DNA of 64,000 nucleotides from an uncultured Clostridia bacterium (GTDB lineage Bacteria; Bacillota; Clostridia; TANB77; CAG-508). Shown one piece after another: positions 41,471-51,251 of the stretch (the stretch's first letter is position 1; each line of letters opens with the position of its first letter). The stretch covers positions 1-64,000 of the forward strand of contig CANQCU010000005.1 of the NCBI GenBank assembly GCA_947590905.1, read 5' to 3'. Position numbers and translations under genes: made by a program. Under the pieces are notes generated by a model. The model was not told the DNA's origin. It ran no database searches and worked only from the letters and a program-made list of their open reading frames with translations.

Positions 41471-41884
41471 ATGAATGAGGTAAGCAAATTTAAACGGACA
41501 ATTGCTTTGTTAGTAATTGTAGTAAGCCTCGGAACCATCATCGTAGGTGCAATCATGAACAAAGTATGGGTTGCCAGAATGAAAGCAAGATATGATAAGG
41601 TGGACCGGGAATTCGCTATTGCGAATTTGTGGGAACTACGAGGAAGGACTGAGCAAATTCAACGCCTTGCATGGTCATACGAATTCACTAATAAAGAAAC
41701 ACAAGATGTGTTAAAAGAACAATTGTATGACATCTCAGAACAGATTGCAAAAGGAAATCCGTACTTGCAGGACTTCAGTATTACTATTACAGCCTCTGGA
41801 ACGGATGCTATCTGCGAAGAAATTAAATCGCAGATAACTAAAAAACTCCTAACCGTTATGGATGGAGAAAAGGGGGGTGCGTAA
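41471..41884 (+). CDS. Small membrane-anchored protein of unknown function with atypical codon use
   Basis: 137 residues. A single N-terminal helix (about 10-29) and a helical outside domain (WELRGRTEQIQRLAWSYEF, YDISEQIAKGNPYLQDF). I do not recognise the family. Two in-frame CGG codons (41495-41497 in FKRTIA, 41606-41608 in VDREFA) must be Arg: a skip at the first leads to TAG within six codons. Codon use is balanced (GTG, CTC, GCC) unlike its neighbours. AAGGAGG precedes ATG 41471. It stands alone between its own promoter and a strong hairpin. Confidence 0.75.
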   Translation: MNEVSKFKRTIALLVIVVSLGTIIVGAIMNKVWVARMKARYDKVDREFAIANLWELRGRTEQIQRLAWSYEFTNKETQDVLKEQLYDISEQIAKGNPYLQDFSITITASGTDAICEEIKSQITKKLLTVMDGEKGGA

Positions 41885-41893
41885 GCACCCCCC
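41872..41893 (+). terminator. GC hairpin at the end of the 41471 gene
   Basis: GGGGGGTGC pairs with GCACCCCCC around GTAA, the stop codon lying in the loop; probably bidirectional with the convergent rplT unit. Confidence 0.8.
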
Positions 41894-41924
41894 CAATCTT
41901 TACTTTTTAAAATTAATTTTTTAC

Positions 41925-42275
41925 TTAAGCTTTTTTTGCTGTTTCAGCTAATTTTGCAAAAGCTTCCATATCTGTAACTGCAAGCTCTGCAAGCATTTTT
42001 CTATTTATAGAAACATTAGCTTTTTTAAGACCTGCTATTAATTTACTGTAAGTTAAACCATTTTGTCTAGCAGCAGCATTAATTCTTGTAATCCATAATT
42101 TTCTGAAATTACTCTTTTTATCTTTTCTTCCTACATAAGCATACATACCTGATTTCATAACAGCTTGTTTAGCCATTCTAAATCTGTATCTTTTAGCTCC
42201 ATAGTAACCTTTAGCTTGTTTTAATACTTTTTTATGTTTTTTACGTGTTATTCTTGCTGTTTTTACTCTTGCCAT
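41925..42275 (-). CDS. rplT: 50S ribosomal protein L20
   Basis: 116 residues: [19 protein letters not shown] and [21 protein letters not shown] are L20 signatures. L20 is needed for 50S assembly and represses its own operon in Firmicutes. AGGAGG before ATG. Last gene of infC-rpmI-rplT. Confidence 0.97.
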   Translation of the reverse strand: MARVKTARITRKKHKKVLKQAKGYYGAKRYRFRMAKQAVMKSGMYAYVGRKDKKSNFRKLWITRINAAARQNGLTYSKLIAGLKKANVSINRKMLAELAVTDMEAFAKLAETAKKA

Positions 42276-42301
42276 TTTAAATTCCTCCTAATTCATAAAT
42301 T

Positions 42302-42502
42302 TTAACTATATGGTAATAATCTCTTAATTCCATTTGCACATGTTTTATCGGCATAAGCATTTTGAATTTTACCTGATTTTTTTTGTCTTCTAGTTTTATT
42401 AGCTAAAAGATGTCTTCTGTTAGATTTAGTTCTTTTGATTTTTCCCGTAGCTGTCATTTTATATCTTTTTTCTGCAGCTTTGTTAGTTTTTAGTTTTGGC
42501 AT
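42302..42502 (-). CDS. rpmI: 50S ribosomal protein L35
   Basis: 66 residues: [23 protein letters not shown] is typical L35, seen at residues 2-24. AAAGGAGG precedes ATG. Between infC and rplT. Confidence 0.97.
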   Translation of the reverse strand: MPKLKTNKAAEKRYKMTATGKIKRTKSNRRHLLANKTRRQKKSGKIQNAYADKTCANGIKRLLPYS

Positions 42503-42538
42503 TATATTTTCCTCCTTTAAAATTGAATATTATAATTT

Positions 42539-43051
42539 CTATTTATTTAATGAAAAAATTATAAACATATTTTTACCTTCTAATAAAGGTTTCTTCTCTG
42601 GAGTAGCTATATCAGAAAGTTCTTCTGTAAATCTATTTAATATATCCTCTCCGAGTTTTATGTAGTTAAGCTCTCTACCTCTAAAACGCACAGTAACCTT
42701 TACCTTAGAGCCAGTTTCTAAGAATTTTCTAGCATTTTTTACCTTAAAATTAAAGTCGTGTTCCTCTGTGTTAGGTGTAACTCTTAATTCTTTAACTTCA
42801 AGTGCTTTTTGCTTTTTCTTAGCTTCTTTTTCACGTTTTGCTTGTTCAAATTTATATTTACCATAGTTCATTATTTTACAAACTGGTGGCATTGCATTTG
42901 GAGAAACTAAAACTAAATCTAAATTCTTTTCTAAAGCTATATCTAATGCACTTTGAGAAGACATAACACCTAGTTTTTCTCCTGAATCGCTTATAACTTG
43001 AACCTCATTTAAACGTATTTGTTCATTAATTAGTAATTCTTGTTTTATAAT
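42539..43051 (-). CDS. infC: Translation initiation factor IF-3, ATT start
   Basis: About 170 residues. IF-3 checks start codon pairing on the 30S subunit. The frame is open from an ATG at 43063, but that ATG is part of the ribosome-binding site ATGGAGG. ATT at 43051 lies 5 bases after GGAGG and begins the standard IF-3 N-terminus (ELLINEQIR). AUU starts are known for infC and allow autoregulation. Other motifs: NPNTEEHDFNFK-like TPNTEEHDFN, KVKVTVRFRGRE. First gene of the minus-strand operon. Confidence 0.93.
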   Translation of the reverse strand: MIKQELLINEQIRLNEVQVISDSGEKLGVMSSQSALDIALEKNLDLVLVSPNAMPPVCKIMNYGKYKFEQAKREKEAKKKQKALEVKELRVTPNTEEHDFNFKVKNARKFLETGSKVKVTVRFRGRELNYIKLGEDILNRFTEELSDIATPEKKPLLEGKNMFIIFSLNK

Positions 43052-43190
43052 TAAAACCTCCATTCAAAAAAATAGACTTGCGTAAAAACAAATCTATCCA
43101 CTAAAATTTAATTAAACTAAATTAAATAACCTTTTCCCTTAATTTAGGTAAGGTGAGAAGTGGATGACTTCTTCTTAAACACATATATTA
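43052..43190 (-). ncRNA. Candidate L20-type leader upstream of infC
   Basis: The infC leader has a GAAGT/ACTTC hairpin near 43160 and a CATCCACT segment complementary to AGTGGAT about 70 bases downstream. Long-range pairing of this sort is seen in the Firmicute L20 leader. Identification rests on position and pairing only. Confidence 0.45.
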
Positions 43191-43309
43191 TTATACACGT
43201 TTTTTATAAAAAGTCAAGAAAAATTTGAAAAAATATGTGATTTTACTGGACTTAATTAAAAATATGTAGTAAAATACTTCATATAATTATAAAGATATGG
43301 AGGCAGAAT

Positions 43310-43567
43310 ATGAAATTCATTAATATAGGATATGGAAATATCATATCTGCTAATAGAATAATATCAGTAATAGTTCCAGGAGCAGCACCAATAAAAAGAT
43401 TAGTGCAAGAAGCAAAAGAAAAATCACTTGTTATAGATGCAACATCTGGAAGAAAAACACGTGCTGTAATAATTATGGACACAGGGCATATAGTACTCTC
43501 AGCAGTACAGCCAGACACAGTAGTTAGTAGATTAAATAAAGACATAGCAGAAAAGGAGGATGAGTAA
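43310..43567 (+). CDS. remA: RemA/DUF370 family DNA-binding regulator
   Basis: 85 residues. [15 protein letters not shown] and [24 protein letters not shown] match RemA (YlzA), a ring-forming DNA-binding protein that controls biofilm genes in Bacillus. TGGAGG precedes ATG. It lies two bases before rpoZ, the usual neighbourhood of gmk/rpoZ. Confidence 0.92.
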   Translation: MKFINIGYGNIISANRIISVIVPGAAPIKRLVQEAKEKSLVIDATSGRKTRAVIIMDTGHIVLSAVQPDTVVSRLNKDIAEKEDE

Positions 43568-43569
43568 TT

Positions 43570-43797
43570 ATGATGGTAAAACCAACTGTTAATGAACTTC
43601 TTAAAAAAGTAAGTAATAGATACGAATTAGTTATAGCTACATCAAAAAGAGCTAGACAACTTGCAAATGGAGACACACCACTTACAAATAAAAAAGAAGC
43701 ATCACCTGTTACACTTGCTGCTGTTGAAATAGCAGAAGGAAAAGTGTATGTAGAAGGAGAAGAACAAGAACAAGAAAATAAAGAAGAACAAGAATAA
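43570..43797 (+). CDS. rpoZ: RNA polymerase omega subunit
   Basis: 75 residues: PTVNELLKKVSNRYELVIATSKRARQL with AAVEIAEGKVY fits omega, which helps fold beta'. The tail is Glu/Gln-rich. GGAGG in the end of remA serves ATG 43570. The order remA-rpoZ-gmk is swapped relative to the usual remA-gmk-rpoZ. Confidence 0.9.
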   Translation: MMVKPTVNELLKKVSNRYELVIATSKRARQLANGDTPLTNKKEASPVTLAAVEIAEGKVYVEGEEQEQENKEEQE

Positions 43798-43814
43798 TTT
43801 TTTTGGAGGAGAAA

Positions 43815-44366
43815 ATGTTAGTAATACTATCCGGAGTTGCAGGTGCAGGAAAAGACACAGTAAAAAATGAAGTAATTAAAAGAATGGAAAATGTTGTATC
43901 AATACCATCAATTACAGATAGACCTATAAGAGATGGAGATGTTCCAGGAGAAACTTATATATTTGTTAATAACGAAGAATTTAAAAAAATGATAGATAAT
44001 AACGAATTATATGAGTTTGATATACATCATAACCATTATTATGGAGTACCAAAAAAACAGTTAAATGAAAAAATACGTGATGGAAAAGTAGTAATTAAAG
44101 ATGTAGATGTAAATGGAACAGAAAATTTAGTTAGAATTTTAAAAAAAGATATGAAAGTTATAACAATATTTTTAAGAGTTCCAAAGGAAGAACTAAGAAG
44201 AAGACTAGAAAATAGAATAGACAAGCCAGACGAAAAAGAGATAGAATTAAGACTTGGAAGATTTGACTTTGAAGAGTCAAAAATGGAAAACTATGATTAT
44301 GTAATAGATAATGTGAATCAAGAAGAAACGGTTCAAAAAGTAATGGAAATAATAAAAAAAGCATAA
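43815..44366 (+). CDS. gmk: Guanylate kinase-like protein
   Basis: 183 residues. P-loop SGVAGAGKDTV, then SITDRPIRDGDVPGETYIFV in place of the usual TTRxPRxGExDGxDYxFV, and LELR-type RLGRFDFEESKMENYDYVI at the end. GMP kinase is the most likely role from context, but the GMP-binding segment is divergent (ITDRPIRDGDVPG). GGAGG before ATG 43815. A terminator follows. Confidence 0.83.
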   Translation: MLVILSGVAGAGKDTVKNEVIKRMENVVSIPSITDRPIRDGDVPGETYIFVNNEEFKKMIDNNELYEFDIHHNHYYGVPKKQLNEKIRDGKVVIKDVDVNGTENLVRILKKDMKVITIFLRVPKEELRRRLENRIDKPDEKEIELRLGRFDFEESKMENYDYVIDNVNQEETVQKVMEIIKKA

Positions 44367-44424
44367 AATATAAGTAATTTAAAACAGCTAGAATATTTAT
44401 AAAAAGCAGTATTATTTTAAAGTA

Positions 44425-44472
44425 ATCTCAAATTGTTAAACAAAAAGTGTTTAATAATTTGAGATATTTTTC
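44425..44472 (+). terminator. Terminator after gmk
   Basis: An 18-base AT-rich stem (ATCTCAAATT...) with its complement, followed by ATTTTTC. Confidence 0.8.
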
Positions 44473-44544
44473 TTGTGAAATTATTTAATTTAATATATAA
44501 GCTATAAACGTTATAATATCTTCTCAAAAATCCACTTTAACCCC

Positions 44545-44573
44545 TTGAAATTTCGATAAAATTAATATATAAT
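44545..44573 (+). promoter_or_regulatory. hisS promoter
   Basis: TTGAAA at 44545-44550, 17 bases, TATAAT at 44568-44573. A second TATAAT with TGC lies at 44580-44585. No T-box is seen. Confidence 0.55.
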
Positions 44574-44615
44574 ATTTGCTATAATTTTATACCTAAAAAA
44601 GAAAGTGAGAAAAAT

Positions 44616-45938
44616 ATGGAAAATGGAAAAGTAGAACCAAAAACATTACCGGGTTTCATGGAATTACTTCCAAATGATCAAATACGATTTAATGAAATAA
44701 AAGAAAAAATACAAAAATCATATGAAAAATTTGGATTTTTACCATTGGATACACCAGTAATAGAAGCTTCTAACGTATTACTTGCAAAAGCAGGAGGAGA
44801 AACAGAAAAACAAATATACAGATTTACAAAAGGAGATAGTGATTTATCACTTAGATTTGATCTAACTGTACCACTTGCAAAATATGTGTCAGAATACTAT
44901 GGAGAGCTTAGTTTTCCATTTAGAAGGTATCAAATAGGAAAAGTATATAGAGGAGAAAAGGCACAAGCAGGAAGATATCGTGAATTTTATCAATGTGATA
45001 TAGACATAATTGGAGATGGATCTTTAAGTATAATGCATGATGCAGAATTACCAAGTGTAATATATACAACATTTAGAAGCTTAGGCTTTGAAGATTTCAC
45101 AATTTGCATAAATAATAGAAAAATATTTAATGGTATGTTTGAATATTTAGAACTTGCAGACAAATCAACAGACATACTTAGAATAATAGATAAAGTAGAA
45201 AAAATAGGAAAAGCAAATGTTATAAAAGAACTTGAAGAATTAAACGTAGAAAAAGAAAAGATAGACACAATAATTAAATTTATTGAAATATCAGGAACTT
45301 CGGATGAAAAAATAGAAGCTTTAAGAAAACTTGGAATAGATACTGAAACATTTAGAACTGGCGTAGATGAACTAGAAACAGTAATAAAGCAAATCAGAGT
45401 ATGTAGAGTTCCAGAAAAGAACTTTAAAGTAGACTTAAGTATAGCAAGAGGACTAGATTATTACACAGGAACAGTTTATGAAACTTTCTTAGATAATTAT
45501 AAACAGCTAGGAAGTGTATGCTCAGGTGGAAGATATGAAAATTTAGCAGAATACTATACAGATAAAAAATTACCAGGAGTTGGAATTTCAATAGGACTTT
45601 CTAGATTTTTCTATCAAATAGACAAAGAAAATATTTTACCAAATGAGAATAAATCAATATCTAAAGTATTAGTTGCTGGAATGTCACAAGAAGAGCTAGA
45701 GTATGCTTTAGAAGTTGGAGAAACTTTAAGAAATGCAGAAATTAATACAGAAGTATTCTTAGAAGATAAAAAAATAAAAGCAAAGTTCAAATATGCAGAT
45801 AAATTACATATTCCTTATGTTATCGTAATTGGGGAAGATGAGAAAAACTCAAAAAAAGTTACTTTAAAGTCAATGAAAACTGGTGAGCAACAAACAATAG
45901 ATATAGAGGAAGCTATAAAACTTATTAAAAATAATTAA
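44616..45938 (+). CDS. hisS: Histidyl-tRNA synthetase
   Basis: 440 residues. Class II motifs: motif 1 around DTPVIEASNVLL, motif 2 FRRYQIGKVYRGE...YREFYQCDIDIIG, histidine motif ARGLDYYTGTVYE, motif 3 GVGISIGLSR. C-terminal anticodon domain present (VLVAGMSQEE). It is intact, with no in-frame CGG. Confidence 0.95.
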   Translation: MENGKVEPKTLPGFMELLPNDQIRFNEIKEKIQKSYEKFGFLPLDTPVIEASNVLLAKAGGETEKQIYRFTKGDSDLSLRFDLTVPLAKYVSEYYGELSFPFRRYQIGKVYRGEKAQAGRYREFYQCDIDIIGDGSLSIMHDAELPSVIYTTFRSLGFEDFTICINNRKIFNGMFEYLELADKSTDILRIIDKVEKIGKANVIKELEELNVEKEKIDTIIKFIEISGTSDEKIEALRKLGIDTETFRTGVDELETVIKQIRVCRVPEKNFKVDLSIARGLDYYTGTVYETFLDNYKQLGSVCSGGRYENLAEYYTDKKLPGVGISIGLSRFFYQIDKENILPNENKSISKVLVAGMSQEELEYALEVGETLRNAEINTEVFLEDKKIKAKFKYADKLHIPYVIVIGEDEKNSKKVTLKSMKTGEQQTIDIEEAIKLIKNN

Positions 45939-46049
45939 TAGAAAATTTAATATTATTATCTTACCTTGAGTGTAACTGATTTTTAATATTATTATAAATT
46001 TTGTTTCATATTTATTTAAGTTAATAAAAAGAAGGAAGGAAGAGGAAAA

Positions 46050-47079
46050 GTGGAGGAAAAACTAAAAAAAATTGCAGAAGAGGCAAAGCAAAACTTAGAA
46101 AACGTAATAAATTCTCAAGCCTTAAATGATTTAAAGATAAAGTATTTAGGAAAAAAGAGTGAACTTTCAAATGTACTTAAAGACATGGCAAGTCTTTCTA
46201 AAGAAGAAAGACCTGTAATCCGGAAGTTTAGCAAATAAAATTAGAAAAGAAATAGAAGAAAAAATATCAGAAATAGAAGAGAAACTTGAAAAGCAAGAGC
46301 TTGCAAAAAAATTAGAAGAAGAAAAAATAGACATAACATTACCTAGTACAAAGATAAAAAGAGGATCAAAACATCCAGTAAATAGAGTAATAGAAGAAAT
46401 TGAAGATTTATTTGTTTCAATGGGATATACGGTAGAAAGTGGACCAGAACTAGAAACAGATAGATTTTGCTTTGAACTTTTAAACTTACCACAAGGACAC
46501 CCAGCAAGAGACATGCAAGATAGTTTCTACATTACAGACGAATATTTGCTTAGAACACAAACTTCAGCAGTTCAAGCAAGAACAATGCTTGCAAATGAAG
46601 AAAAGACACCAATAAGAATGATATGCCCAGGAAAAACATATAGAAGAGAAGATGATGCAACACATTCGCATCAATTTACACAAGCAGAAGGATTGGTAAT
46701 TGATAAAAACATATCACTTGCAGATTTAAAAGGAACACTTGAAATCTTTGCTAAAAAAATCATAGGAGAAAACTCAAAATTAAGATTTAGACCAAGCTAT
46801 TTCCCATTTACAGAACCATCTTATGAGGTAGATGTGTCTTGCTTCAAATGTGGAGGAAAAGGTTGCAATCTATGTAAACAAACAGGATGGATAGAGGTAT
46901 TAGGTTCAGGTATGGTACATCCAAATGTACTAAGAATGTGTGGATATGATCCAGACAAATATACAGGATTTGCCTTTGGATTAGGACTAGAAAGAATTGC
47001 AATGTTTAAATATGGAATACCTGACATGAGATATCTTTACGCAAATGATGTTAGATTTTTAAGTCAATTTGACAGATAA
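46050..47079 (+). CDS. pheS: Phenylalanyl-tRNA synthetase alpha chain, one +1 CGG shift
   Basis: 342 residues when C46221 of CGG 46221-46223 is skipped. GTG start 46050. Zero frame carries the N-terminal coiled coil and [10 protein letters not shown]. After the skip: [66 protein letters not shown]; stop TAA 47077-47079. The site lies at the conserved Gly after the KEERP motif. Zero frame would give a 62-residue fragment of an essential enzyme. Confidence 0.96.
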
Positions 47080-47312
47080 AGCTAATATAAAACTAATTAT
47101 TAGATAATTTATGATAATTATTTTAAACAATATATTTATTTTTACAGTGAGTTCGACTTAAATCAAAGTTAATTGCTTTTCTTTATTTTCACAGTGTGTA
47201 TCAATTGTTATTAAAACCAATTATACTAAAACGCCTTGGAGAACGCAGCAAAAAAAATAAATATATTGTTTAGAAAAAATAAAAACTATAATTTTAGAGA
47301 GGAAAATTTTAG

Positions 47313-49682
47313 ATGAAATTAAGTAAAAATTTTGTAAAAGACTATGTTGATGTAGATGTAGACATAAAAACACTTGCAGAAGATATGACAAACGTTGGAA
47401 ATGAATATGACGAAGCAGGAAAACTTGTAGATGCAACTAAATTAGTAGTTGGAGAAGTATTAACATGTGACATGCATCCTGATTCTGATCATTTGCATGT
47501 ATGCAAAGTAGATGTTGGAAAAGAAGTTTTAAATATAGTATGTGGAGCTCCAAATGTAGCTAAAGGACAAAAAGTAATAGTAGCATTAGATGGAGCAGAG
47601 CTTCCAGGTGGAGTAAAGATAAAGAAAGGACAAATAAGAGGTCAAGAATCTAATGGAATGATTTGTTCTTTATCAGAAATAGGAATTGAAAGCAAGTTCC
47701 AATCAGAAGAAGATAAAACAGGAATACATGTACTTCCAAGTGATGCAAAACTAGGAGAAGATGCAGTAAAAGCTATGGGACTTGATGATGAGATAATAGA
47801 TTTTGATTTAACTGCAAACCGTGGAGACCTACTTAGTATACTTGGTATGGCATATGAAATAGGTGCAATCTATGATAAAAAAGTAAAAGATATAGATTTA
47901 TCACACAAAGAAAATGGAGAAGATATAAACAAAACATTTTCACTAGATATAAACACAGATAATTGCAAATTATTCTTAGCCAAGAGAGCTTTAAATGTAG
48001 AAATAAAAGAAAGCCCTGATTTTATAAAAAACAGATTACTTGCATCAGGAATAAGACCAATAAACAATGTCGTAGATATAAGTAATTATGTAATGTTAGA
48101 AACAGGTCAACCATTACACTTCTATGATGCAGATAGATTAAAAGGAAAAATAGAAGTAAGGATGGCAAAAGAAAATGAAAAACTAACAACACTTGACGGA
48201 ATAGAAAGAAACTTAAGCAAAGATGATATAGTAATCTCAGATGGTACAAGACCAATTGGATTAGCAGGAGTTATGGGAGGATTAGACACAGAAATAGAAG
48301 CAACAACAAAAAATGTTATAATTGAAGCAGCAATTTTTGACGGAGTAAAAGTAAGATTAACTTCTAAAAAAATAGTAAGAAGTGAGGCAAGCAACCGTTT
48401 TGAAAAAGGATTAGATCCAAATAGAACATATATGGCTGCAGAAAGAGCGTGCACTCTTCTTGAAAAATACGCTAATGCAGAAATATCAAAAGGAACAGTT
48501 ATATATGACAAAACAGAAAAAGAAGATAAAGAAATAGATGTTACTTTGGAAAATATAAATAGTTTACTTGGTTCTAATATAAAATTAGAAGAAGCAGTAG
48601 ACATATTTGAAAGACTAGGCTTTAAAACAAAGTCTAGAGGAAATTTAATAAAGGTAAAAGTACCTAGAAGAAGATTAGATATTGACATAAAAGAAGACTT
48701 AATAGAAGAAGTAGGACGTATTTATGGAGTAAATAACATTGAAGGAAAGCTTCCAGTTGTTCCAACTGTTCCTGGAAATTATGACAGAAATATTAGAAAT
48801 ATCAGGAATAAAATGATAGCATTAGGACTTAATGAAACCTTATCATATATATTATTAAATGATAAAGAAGTAAATAATTTTACAACTGACAAATTTGAAC
48901 CAGTAAAATTATTAGACCCAATGAGCGAAGATAGAAATACAGCAAGATACACTATGATCACATCTCTATTTAAAATATATGAGTATAATGCAGATCGTGG
49001 AAATAAAGATGTATCAATATTTGAAATAGGAAAAGGATTCTATAAACATGGCGAGGAATATGGCGAAGACTTAAAACTATGTGTGTTAATGTCAGGAGAA
49101 TTCTATACAGGAATTAATAGTAAAAAAGAAGTAGATTTCTACATAATTAAAGGAATAATAGAAGAACTATTAGACAGTCTAGGATATGAGAATAGATACA
49201 GTTTTGTCGTTCCTAAGGAAATGTCAAAAGATTTCCATCCAGGACAAACAGCAGATATTATAGTAAATGGCAAAAAAGTAGGAATAATAGGTTTAGTTCA
49301 TCCAGAAATATCAGAAAACAAAGTATTTGTCTCAGAAATAAACTTAAGTAATCTACTTGAAATAAAAACAGGAAAAATGAAATATAAGGAAATATCAAAA
49401 TTCCCAAGTATCAAAAAAGACATAGCTTTAGTTGTAGATAAAAATATAGAAAGTTTAGAAATAGCAAAAGTTATCAAAAAAGCTGGAGGAAGCAATTTAA
49501 GTAATATAGAAATATTTGATGTTTATGAAGGAAAAGGAATAGAAAAAGGAAAAAGAAGTATAGCATTTTCACTAACTTTTTCAAATTCTGATAAAACATT
49601 GACAGATGAAGAAATAAACCCAATATTAGAAAAGATAGTTGATATGACAGAAAAAGAATTTAAAGCAGAATTAAGAAAATAA
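47313..49682 (+). CDS. pheT: Phenylalanyl-tRNA synthetase beta chain
   Basis: 789 residues. EMAP-type tRNA-binding domain at residues 40-150 (HPDSDHLHVCKVDVG), B3/B4 editing domain, B5 domain and the C-terminal ferredoxin-fold anticodon domain (KFPSIKKDIALVVD). AGAGAGG before ATG. It follows pheS by 233 bases that hold no recognisable signal. Intact. Confidence 0.96.
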   Translation: MKLSKNFVKDYVDVDVDIKTLAEDMTNVGNEYDEAGKLVDATKLVVGEVLTCDMHPDSDHLHVCKVDVGKEVLNIVCGAPNVAKGQKVIVALDGAELPGGVKIKKGQIRGQESNGMICSLSEIGIESKFQSEEDKTGIHVLPSDAKLGEDAVKAMGLDDEIIDFDLTANRGDLLSILGMAYEIGAIYDKKVKDIDLSHKENGEDINKTFSLDINTDNCKLFLAKRALNVEIKESPDFIKNRLLASGIRPINNVVDISNYVMLETGQPLHFYDADRLKGKIEVRMAKENEKLTTLDGIERNLSKDDIVISDGTRPIGLAGVMGGLDTEIEATTKNVIIEAAIFDGVKVRLTSKKIVRSEASNRFEKGLDPNRTYMAAERACTLLEKYANAEISKGTVIYDKTEKEDKEIDVTLENINSLLGSNIKLEEAVDIFERLGFKTKSRGNLIKVKVPRRRLDIDIKEDLIEEVGRIYGVNNIEGKLPVVPTVPGNYDRNIRNIRNKMIALGLNETLSYILLNDKEVNNFTTDKFEPVKLLDPMSEDRNTARYTMITSLFKIYEYNADRGNKDVSIFEIGKGFYKHGEEYGEDLKLCVLMSGEFYTGINSKKEVDFYIIKGIIEELLDSLGYENRYSFVVPKEMSKDFHPGQTADIIVNGKKVGIIGLVHPEISENKVFVSEINLSNLLEIKTGKMKYKEISKFPSIKKDIALVVDKNIESLEIAKVIKKAGGSNLSNIEIFDVYEGKGIEKGKRSIAFSLTFSNSDKTLTDEEINPILEKIVDMTEKEFKAELRK

Positions 49683-49704
49683 GCAAATATTAAGAGATAT
49701 ATTA

Positions 49705-49855
49705 TAGAAATCGATTATAATTATTTTTTTAAGAACTGCGTAAGCGACCAAACGAAACAAAGCGCAGTGCGATATGGAGCAATCTACATATAAGAAATTT
49801 AATTTGTAGATTGCGACAGCAAAGTTCTTACAAAAAATAATTATATCGATTTCTA
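49705..49855 (+). repeat. Intergenic hairpin repeat, copy B
   Basis: Core GCGTAAGCGACCAAACG to GCGACAGCAA is like copies A and C, enclosed by 33-base arms (49705-49737 with 49823-49855), near-perfect inverses of each other but unlike the arms of A and C. The inner stem GCAATCTACA/TGTAGATTGC is perfect. Lies 22 bases after the pheT stop. Confidence 0.85.
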
Positions 49856-49888
49856 AGATATTAAGTAACTCTTATTCGGAGGTCAAAA

Positions 49889-51251
49889 ATGGCAAAAGCA
49901 AAAGCCGTATTTGTATGTAATAACTGTGGATATGAATCAAGCAAATGGCTCGGAAAATGTCCAGCTTGTAATGAATGGAATACTTTTTTCGAGCAAAAAC
50001 TAGATACAAACGTAGCTACAAAAAAGAAAGAAAAAGAGACAGCAAAATCAGTAGCATTAAAAAATGTAGAATATAAAGAAATATCAAGGATTTCCACAGG
50101 ATTTGGAGAGTTAGATAGAGTACTTGGAGGAGGATTAGTAGATGGATCACTAATATTAATTGGTGGAGAGCCAGGAATTGGAAAATCTACATTAATTCTT
50201 CAAATATGTGATAAGATAAAAACAGATAAAATAGTACTTTACGTTTCAGGCGAGGAGTCAGCAGAACAGATAAAATTAAGAGCAGATAGATTAAAGATAA
50301 ATAAAAACAATATCATGTTTTATGGTGAAACAGATATTGACCTAATAGAAAGTGAAATTGAAGAAAAAAAACCAGAGCTTGTAATAATAGATTCTATACA
50401 AACAATCTTTTCTGATAAAGTAGATTCAATACCAGGAAGCATAGGACAATTAAGAGAAATAACTTCAAGAATAATGAGAATGTGCAAAGAGAAGAAAGTA
50501 ACAACTATAATAATCCGGACATGTAACAAAAGACCGGAAACATTGCAGGACCAAGAGTACTAGAACACATGGTAGATGTTGTTTTATATCTAGAAGGAGA
50601 AAGATATTTTTCATATAGAATTTTAAGAGGTGTAAAAAATAGATTTGGTTCAACAAATGAAATTGGAATGTTTGAAATGGAAGGCGAAGGTATGAAAGAA
50701 ATCATAAATCCTTCAGAAATTCTAATTTCAGAAAGAGATGAAAATCCAGCAGGTTCAGTAGTTGTTGCAAGTATGGAAGGGACAAGACCACTTTTAGTGG
50801 AATTGCAGGCTCTTACAACTCAGACACTGTTTGGCTTCCCTAGAAGAACGGCAAATGGAATTGATTATAATAGACTTACACTTCTTATGGCAGTTATAGA
50901 AAAAAGAGTTGGAATTTCTTTATCAAACCAAGATGCATATTTAAATGTAGTAGGTGGAATAAAAATAAATGAACCTGGAATTGATTTAGGAATAGTTTTA
51001 AGTGTTTGTTCAAGCTATAAAAATAAACCTATACCAAATGACATAGTTGTAATAGGAGAAGTTCGGCTTGACAGGCGAGGTTAGAAGAGTAAGCTTAATA
51101 GAAAAACAACTTAAAGAAGCAGAAAAATTAGGATTTAAAAAATGTATTATTCCAGAAAATAATAAAAAACTATTGAAAGAAAACTTTAAATTAGATATAA
51201 TAGGTGTGAAAAATATTAAAGATGCTATGAAAGGAGTACGGACTACTATGA
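49889..51251 (+). CDS. radA: DNA repair protein RadA, four +1 CGG shifts
   Basis: 452 residues, family length, with four skips. RadA promotes branch migration in recombination. Zero frame: zinc finger CNNCG...CPAC, Walker [16 protein letters not shown]. Shift 1 at CGG 50516-50518 gives IIGHVTKD; six codons on, CGG 50535-50537 gives [14 protein letters not shown], so the signature GHVTKDGxIAGPRxLEHxVD is made by two shifts. KNRFGSTNE follows. Shift 3 at CGG 51064-51066 (next base C) gives [10 protein letters not shown]. Shift 4 at CGG 51239-51241 gives GVGLL and TGA 51249-51251, which overlaps the disA ATG. The overlap supports the last shift. The leader contains repeat copy B and GGAGG. Confidence 0.96.

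Noticed and set aside
43052-43063. ATG at 43063 as the infC start
   Set aside because: This ATG overlaps the Shine-Dalgarno ATGGAGG; the ATT at 43051 has correct spacing and gives the standard IF-3 N-terminus.
44472-47312. T-box leaders before hisS, pheS and pheT (and before valS)
   Set aside because: No TGGNACCGCG-type T-box sequence or matching stem I is visible in these gaps.
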